From assembly GCF_921293095.1 (NCBI RefSeq), contig NC_060259.1, positions 25,489,812 to 25,553,811 of the forward strand: 64,000 bases of DNA. Direction: 5' to 3'. The translations under genes were made by a program, and so were the position numbers. This stretch comes from Ischnura elegans (Eukaryota > Arthropoda > Insecta > Odonata > Coenagrionidae). The notes under the pieces were generated by a model. That model was given only the letters and a program-made list of their open reading frames with translations, was not told where the DNA came from and searched no databases. Position 1 is the first letter of the stretch. Each line of letters begins with the position of its first letter. This document shows, piece after piece, positions 57,961 to 64,000 of this stretch.

Positions 57961-58627
57961 TGGACCAAGAAATAGTCACGTAAGTACGTTCAGTGAACTA
58001 AACTGCTGCACCCATGACTAGATAGGAAAAATACTGCAGTCCATAAAAAAATTATTTTTAGAGTGTTTACTTGCAGCGTAGTTCAGACCTCAAATCAGCT
58101 TCCAAGCACGTTACAACCCAATTATTTCTGACATACTGTGTTCTATGAATCAGTGGCAACATATGCTCTGAAATCTATTCTCCAGCGCAAATCATAGGTG
58201 CGCTGCAGTTCCAAAGCACTCGCGATCTATTGGTTTATTAGCTTTCAACTGGCTCAGACATTTTCTTTTCTTATTTTCCTTTCTTACCTAAAAGCATTCA
58301 GTTACATTAATCTAAAATTTTATATTTCAACAGTAACAAACAGATGGTGCGAATTTTCCTTGATGGCAATAATCAACCTCACGAAGTTTTGAGCCGCCGC
58401 GGCGGCGTATGGATATGTTTCAACCACCCTTTCTGGCGACGCAAGGCATCTGTTGACACTCAACTTAATCTATGCAAAATTTCCATAAACCTTTCGTCGC
58501 ATTTTACCTTTTCGTACGTATCTCAACTATAATTCGGTATTTATTAATCTATGCAAATATAAATGAATAAATGTTGAAATCAACTCACCACTTGGAAACT
58601 CAGGGTAACCGAATACCTATTTTAACT

Positions 58628-58715
58628 GTGAGCGGTCATTTGGCCGAATATTTAATTACCGCGTCCACCCAAGGCTTAATTCTATTGCGTTTTGACATTC
58701 AGCCCCAGTTCAATA
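58628..58715 (+). repeat. Dispersed repeat, copy 1
   Basis: GTGAGCGGTCATTTGGCCG, then CGCGTCCACCCAAGGCTTAA and TTGACATTCAGCCCCAGTT, recur at 61500-61600. Confidence 0.6.
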
Positions 58716-59386
58716 CACGTTCCCAGCGTCTAACGCTGAAAAATCTTCAAAGTAATTTAAAGGATATATATCAGCTTTATAGACTCCATGTTACTTATGT
58801 TCTATTCACATTCTTATGATCGTAAGCATAGACATTGCAACACCGTATTTAGCTATTAATTGCGGAGTATTTCTACAATCTGAGCGTTCTTCACAACCTA
58901 CAGTGTATTTTTTTAGAATTTGTTGCTAGTTTCTGTCAGCCTATTCTGTTAATATTACTCCAAATGAGTAATCTTAGCAGGAAACAGCAGACAGCGCTTA
59001 CGGAACACAGCACTTATGTATGTGATCACTTGGGAGAAAAAAGCGATGGATTATCGAGCAAATGGTTTTCAAAGACTAAGCATATACACAATGCTAGTAG
59101 CGTATATGGAGTACATCTTTGGGAGGAGCAATGTAACGTCAGGTATGGCATGGCCAGAGTTTTGGGAGGGCGAAGGGGAAAGCCTGAACCCTCAACTTAA
59201 ATGGTAATTTGTCCGAAAAAGTACGAAACCTATAATTTCAAGTATAATGAAAACAAAAACATCTAAAGTTTAAAAGGGATGAAAACATATCCCATGGGAG
59301 GGCCCTGGGTTTCACTATGGGTATTCCATAACACCTAAACTTCCGGCAGGATTTCTAGTCCACCAACATAAAAATCTTAACTCTGC
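58716..59386. other. No gene recognised
   Basis: AT-rich with short overlapping frames (58964-59207) lacking domains. Confidence 0.35.
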
Positions 59387-59400
59387 CCATGACACTACAT

Positions 59401-61133
59401 ACTTACTTACTTACTCCCAGGGCCATACATATCTAAGTAGATATTTGGCCGCACCAACAATCCTCTTCCATCTATCTCTATTTCCTGCGTCCTCCTCGGT
59501 CGCTCCTAATCGCTCCAGGTCTACCTTCACTTGGTCCCACCACCTTCGCCTTGGTCTTCCTCTTGGTCTTCTTCCTTCAGGATTCCTCATTATAACTTGT
59601 TTTAAATGATTAGTGTCCTCTCTTCTCAAAATGTGCCCAGCCCATCTAATTCTTCTACATTTAAACTCGCACACTACATCTGGATCCTTGTATAGCTCTC
59701 TTAATTCTCTATTGTGTTTTCTCCTCCACTCTCCTCCTTCAGAGATTGGTCCATATATTTTCCTAAGGATCTTATTTTCAAAAACAATTAATTTTCTTTC
59801 TTCCTTTTTATCCAGTTTCCAAGTTTCACTTCCATATAACAGTACGGGTCTTATGATTGTTTTATATATTCTGATTTTAGTAGTGTGTGATAGTAATTTT
59901 GAGGACATGAGTTTGTTGCAGGCGTAGAAGCATCTGTTAGCCAGATTTAGCCTGTTTTGTATTTCTATTGCTTCTTTGTTTTCTCTTGAAATAAAAACGC
60001 CTAAATACTTAAAGGAGTCCACTTTTTCAAATTTGTGGTTGTCTATGTAGAGAGGATTTTGATTTCTATTCATTTCATTTCTTGTAAAGTGTATATATTT
60101 AGTTTTTCCATCATTTACTTTTAGTCCTAGATTAACTGTTTCTTCCATGAAAAGTTTTGTAAGCCGGCGTATGTCGTCTAAATTTTCTGCTAAAATTACC
60201 ACATCGTCTGCAAAAGCAAGTATATTTATTCTGGAGCCAATTGTTACGCCTTCGTCCATTTTTGCTACTTTTTGAAGAGCTTCTTCTATTGCTAAGTTGA
60301 ATAGGATTGGGGATAGTCCATCACCCTGTCTTACGCCTGCCTTTATCCTGAAAGGTTCCGACACCCGTGCATTTATACGTACTGAGCATGTGGAGTCTGT
60401 CATACTTGTTTTAGCGAGGTTTATTAGCTTTTTTGGAATTCCGAACTTGTCCAACTTTTCCCACAGTCTCTCTCTATTAATACTGTCATATGCTTTTTGG
60501 AAATCGATAAATATTGCAAAAAAATCTTTATTAAACTCCCAGTACTTCGATATAATTTCTTTGAGAATAAATATTTGATTTGTTGTGGACCTGCCTTTTA
60601 CAAACCCTGCCTGGTGATCTAGAATTATTTCACATGTATATTCTTCAATACGATTTAATATTATCTTAGATAGGACTTTATAAGGAATGCTAAGGAGTGA
60701 GATTCCTCTAAAATTACTGCACTCTACTTTCTCTCCTTTCTTGTGTATGGGGACAACTATTGCTTCCCTCCAGTCTTTTGGCATTTCTTCTCTTTCCCAT
60801 ATTATTTTCATTAATTCACATAGCTTATCTATGACTATATCTCCTCCCGCCTTCAATAGCTCTGCAGATATTTCATCCTTACCAGGAGCTCTATGGTTTT
60901 TTAGGGCTTTAACTGCTGCTTTGACTTCTTCTCTAGTTGGTATTTCTACTTTGGGTTGTACATGATAGTAGATATCTTCGTTATCGTAGTCAGGTGTGAT
61001 GTCCACTCCTTCTTCATTTAATAGTTCATAGAAATATTCTCTCCATCTTTCTACAACTTTCTGCGTCTCCGTTACCATAATTCCCTCTTTGTTCTTCACA
61101 CCGTATGACTTCGGGGTGAATCCTTTTCGGGGG
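59401..61133 (-). mobile_element. 5'-truncated RTE-type LINE with 14-bp duplications
   Basis: Direct repeats CCATGACACTACAT flank it (59387-59400 and 61134-61147). The 3' end on the minus strand is a TAAGTAAGTAAGTA tail. It is truncated upstream of the reverse transcriptase. Duplications match exactly, so it is among the younger insertions here. Confidence 0.9.
59411..61133 (-). CDS. LINE reverse transcriptase and C-terminal domain, open but 5'-truncated
   Basis: A frame of at least 562 codons stays open through the truncation point at 61133, so the true start is lost. RT blocks in order: ALKNHRAPGKDEISAELLK, then FRGISLLSIPYKVLSKII, HQAGFVKGRSTTNQIF, FAIFIDFQKAYDSINRERLW, GVRQGDGLSPILFNLAIEEA and the catalytic ILAFADDVVILAENL (FADD). 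After RT come NDGKTKYIHF and FKYLGVFIS, then CRRIRWAGHILRRED, an arginine-rich GRRPRGRPRRRWWD, and a final helix with RDRWKRIVGAAKYLL. It would copy LINE RNA at nicked chromosomal targets. The endonuclease region is missing. The stop TAA is the first unit of the tail, so there is no 3' untranslated region. The FADD context and tail favour the RTE clade over Jockey; I am fairly but not fully sure. Confidence 0.9.
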
Positions 61134-61208
61134 CCATGACACTACATGCTATTTTTTATTTATAAGAGACGTGGAATTGAAATGGTTGACTTGAAGGGCT
61201 ATTACTTA

Positions 61209-61396
61209 TTAACCCTTTCTAACCCAGAGCTGCTTCTGAGAGATACTCAATCATAATTACTGTGGCAGCTACATTTTTTTCGCCATATAACTTTACAGCA
61301 CAAAAGAACACGTAGTTAAAATCTTTCCTGAATAAAGCTGAAATTTTATATATATTTATGTTACTTAGAAGCAACATTGGGTTATAATGGGTGAAT
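61209..61396. mobile_element. TTAA-type MITE, 188 bp
   Basis: Left end TTAACCCTTTCTAACCCAG and the inverse of the right end (TTCACCCATTATAACCCAA) are related termini, each followed by GCTTCT. piggyBac elements often begin TTAACCC. The right TTAA has decayed. A diverged copy lies at 56649. Confidence 0.6.
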
Positions 61397-61499
61397 GGTA
61401 ATAAGTAAATATAATGGCTAAAGATGGCAGACGCTAGACATGTTCAAAACTGGACATTTTCTTCATTTCGGATGGGTACGAGCTCCCTCTTCATAATAA

Positions 61500-61610
61500 C
61501 TATGAGCGGCCGAATGAGTCATTTCCGCGTCCGCCCAAGGCTTAATTTCATTGTGTTTTCACATTCATCCCCACTGCTATTTCACATTCAACCCCAGTTT
61601 TGGTCAATGC
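61500..61610 (+). repeat. Dispersed repeat, copy 2
   Basis: GAGCGGCCGAATGAGTCATT, CGCGTCCGCCCAAGGCTTAA and CATTCAACCCCAGTTTTGG match 58628-58715. Confidence 0.6.
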
Positions 61611-62339
61611 GTAAGAAGGGATGTTCTACGTCGCGACGAAATTTGGGTGATTTGCGCGTTGGCCATCGGAAAAAAATATTACCGAATACACACATCGCGG
61701 AACGTATGTTTCCATGAAAGACACTTCAAATTTCAAGGGTATCATTCATCAATTCGCAAAACGTGTCAGTTTATAACCAATAAGACGCATACATTTACAA
61801 TAATTAAGAGTCCGCGGATGTTTGTTGTCCAATTCGGTCCGAATTTTCAAAATAACTTAAAATTTTAGGATTCGTGCGTCAATTTTGTTTGATTTTTAAA
61901 TGATATTTCATTAAATATACAAAAACATGCCCACAAAGTTCACACAATGGAAAAATTAGATTCCAAAAAACTGTTTTTGTCCAACATAAATTTTAATCCA
62001 TAAATGTAGGTTATAGGAATTCTAATCTCAATGTATGCGATGACTTAATACTAGCTTACTACCCTGGATACCACTCCTCAATAGAGTAAGGTGCTCGTTT
62101 TCAGAGGGGCCTTATCAGATCAGAACTAAGATACAGTGGGATCACTATCGATATAGAGGAAAGGACGAGACATATGTGCATTGAAAAATAAAACCGAAAT
62201 AAATTAGCACTAACATTTAATTTGATAGTATTGTTATCCGAGTATAATAGTATGAAAATCAATTATATATAATATTTTATTGAGTATAAAATATTTTAAG
62301 TACAAAATAGTATTATTTTTAATATGAAAAATTTTAAAG
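61611..62339. other. No gene recognised
   Basis: AT-rich, nothing noticed. Confidence 0.4.
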
Positions 62340-62850
62340 AATCCATTCCAGTTATGAAAATATTACATCTTGAAAACTTCAATGAACGGCTAGTGCAGAT
62401 ACAGATCATACACTTCATTTGCTCGTTCACTCACAGAAATTCGCTGATTTATCCCCACGCATAGTATTAAGTAGTTATTATTCGTCATCTCCAAAGTAAA
62501 CTGAGTGGAAATGAGAACAGGTGTGATACTGAGAAGAAATTTGAGCATATGGAATTGAGGACTCTTCAACTTCAACTACCACGGGTAAGCGCCCAACAGT
62601 GGGCTGAAGTCGAAAAAGGCAAACCAAACATGATTTTTTCCTATTTCATTTCGAATTAAATAGCACTATTTAATGAATACAATATTTTGAAAAATCATCT
62701 TACGCCTGGTTTATTATGATCAAATTCATTGCACTGCTGAAAATATTGCGTCTTGAACACTGTTCAATGTACAGGAAAGTGTCGACACAGATCATATACT
62801 TCATATGCTCGCTCACTTACCAAGATTCGTCGATTTATTCCCAAGCAGTT
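62340..62850 (+). repeat. Spaced duplication, ~125 bp twice, 385 bp apart
   Basis: GAAAATATTACATCTTGAA.., ACAGATCATACACTTCATTT and TCGCTGATTTATCCC (62355-62457) recur as GAAAATATTGCGTCTTGAA, ACAGATCATATACTTCATAT and TCGTCGATTTATTCCC (62741-62843). Confidence 0.7.
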
Positions 62851-62859
62851 TCAAAATAG

Positions 62860-64000
62860 GAAAAGTAAGATCACTTCTCTTGGAAAAGCTCGCACGTGAG
62901 CCTCTCGAAAAATTCATCAGTTTTTCTAGCGAAATCGTTTTACAGTGTTTTAAGATAATTCTCTTCTTACTTCAACATAGACCAAAAAGGCTTCCGATAT
63001 CTGCTGCAATCATGTTTGACGACAGCATCGGATACTTTGCCACTCATTTTTACCGGACATGCAATCCATGAGAACCTACTGCAGAGGGTAGAACACACGT
63101 ACAGAGAAAGAGAAAACCTAAAAGAACCGCTTATATTCTCGTGACTCGCGCAACTAACGCCGCCACCGGCCTCTATTGGTACTCCGTCCGAGCGAGATAG
63201 TTATACCGCGACTTTCAAGTACAGATTGCATACAAGTAGTATTGAAAGTATGAATCAGGAATTTGTTCTGATAATACGAATTCACACGTCTTTATATTTA
63301 GCCAAAACGCACTATATCCTCACGTTTGTTAACTTATATTGAAATCATTAAAAACAGTTAATTATAAACAACTGCACAATACTTCTAAATGCCTAAATAT
63401 GAAGAGTGTATGAGATTCTTCAATATCAGCTCATTCGCCATACTGGGCTCGATGAATCATATCTTATCAGTGAAATCGAATTCGGCTATGAGGCAATTGA
63501 ATAGCTAAAGGAAAGCACACATAACACATTACATTTCTATGTAAAACAATATGATTAAACCGCGTGAATAATTAATACATGAATTCTTAGCCCACAAAAT
63601 TTACCGTACGATATATTAATTTAACTTTTCCTCAGAGATTGATGATCCACGGCGATGATCCAATCCCAAGTATATTTTAGGAAGAAAAGAAGAGACTCCA
63701 AGTACCTCAAGCCATTGGAAAAAGGCATTTGAGAACTCTCTTCTAAACATAAATCCGACGTTTGGGCAGTATTTTGTGAATATCATGAGATGGGGACAAA
63801 AAGGTAGTGACAACAATGCACCCCACCCAAGCGGAAAATTTGAGAAAAAATAGTGGAGGGGAGTAAACGATATAAAAAGACATGTCGCATTCTATTTCCG
63901 AAGATGTCTTTTCGTACTAGGCTCAGAATTATTTTAAGACCGACGAGCATATCGGGAAATCCGTATATTCTCAAGATACTGCAGCTCATAACAAGACACA
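62860..64000. other. No gene recognised
   Basis: AT-rich. Minus frames at 63616-63816 and 63783-63989 show no domain. Confidence 0.4.

Noticed and set aside
59613-60965. Plus-strand frames of about 90-105 codons
   Set aside because: Antisense shadows of the LINE reverse transcriptase.

Overview
The window looks like non-coding-rich nuclear DNA of an arthropod, most likely an insect. It is AT-rich and has introns with GT/AG splice sites. It carries tRNA-derived SINEs, RTE- and Jockey-like LINEs, a Gypsy LTR element, hAT, mariner and TTAA-type DNA transposons, and a SPOP-like MATH-BTB gene. I see no operons, ribosome binding sites, rRNA genes, intact tRNA genes or CRISPR arrays. The LINE families resemble those common in cockroach/termite and dragonfly-type genomes, but this is an impression from protein motifs and not a species call.

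Host genes are few. The one confident gene is the minus-strand SPOP-like MATH-BTB gene (coding exon 14911-16092), entered through a splice acceptor at 16103-16104, so its 5' end lies further right. A CpG-rich block at 38.7-39.2 kb holds a TATA-like box and an exon-like stretch ending in a strong minus-strand donor at 38687. It could be the first exon of that gene or of another minus-strand gene. A self-contained 61-codon frame at 33499-33684 has coding character and an upstream TATA-like/initiator layout. Two candidate terminal exons of an unrecognised minus-strand gene (6875-6696 and 6489-6391, followed by AATAAA) and one candidate plus-strand terminal exon (4607-4812) lie at the left end.

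Region by region: 0-6 kb is quiet DNA with a decayed Tigger-like element and candidate exons. At 6.9-8.4 kb is a decayed RTE-like LINE, itself hit by a 115-bp fold-back insertion and a GC-rich SINE-like element. At 8.8-11.1 kb is a rearranged Gypsy element with matching 5-bp target duplications. At 14-18.7 kb lie a hAT MITE, the MATH-BTB gene, a possible upstream exon and a mariner relic. At 19-25 kb are a local duplication and two SINE types. At 25-34 kb is mostly empty DNA with a 34-bp palindrome and the small gene. At 34.7-46.6 kb are nested LINE and hAT insertions. At 47-56.7 kb are TTAA, hAT and fold-back elements and a mosaic repeat carrying a LINE tail. At 57-62 kb are a hAT MITE and a 5'-truncated LINE with a still-open 562-codon frame.

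The genes do not form a pathway. The main content is a layered record of insertions, many dated relative to each other by nesting and by target-site duplications readable in the sequence.
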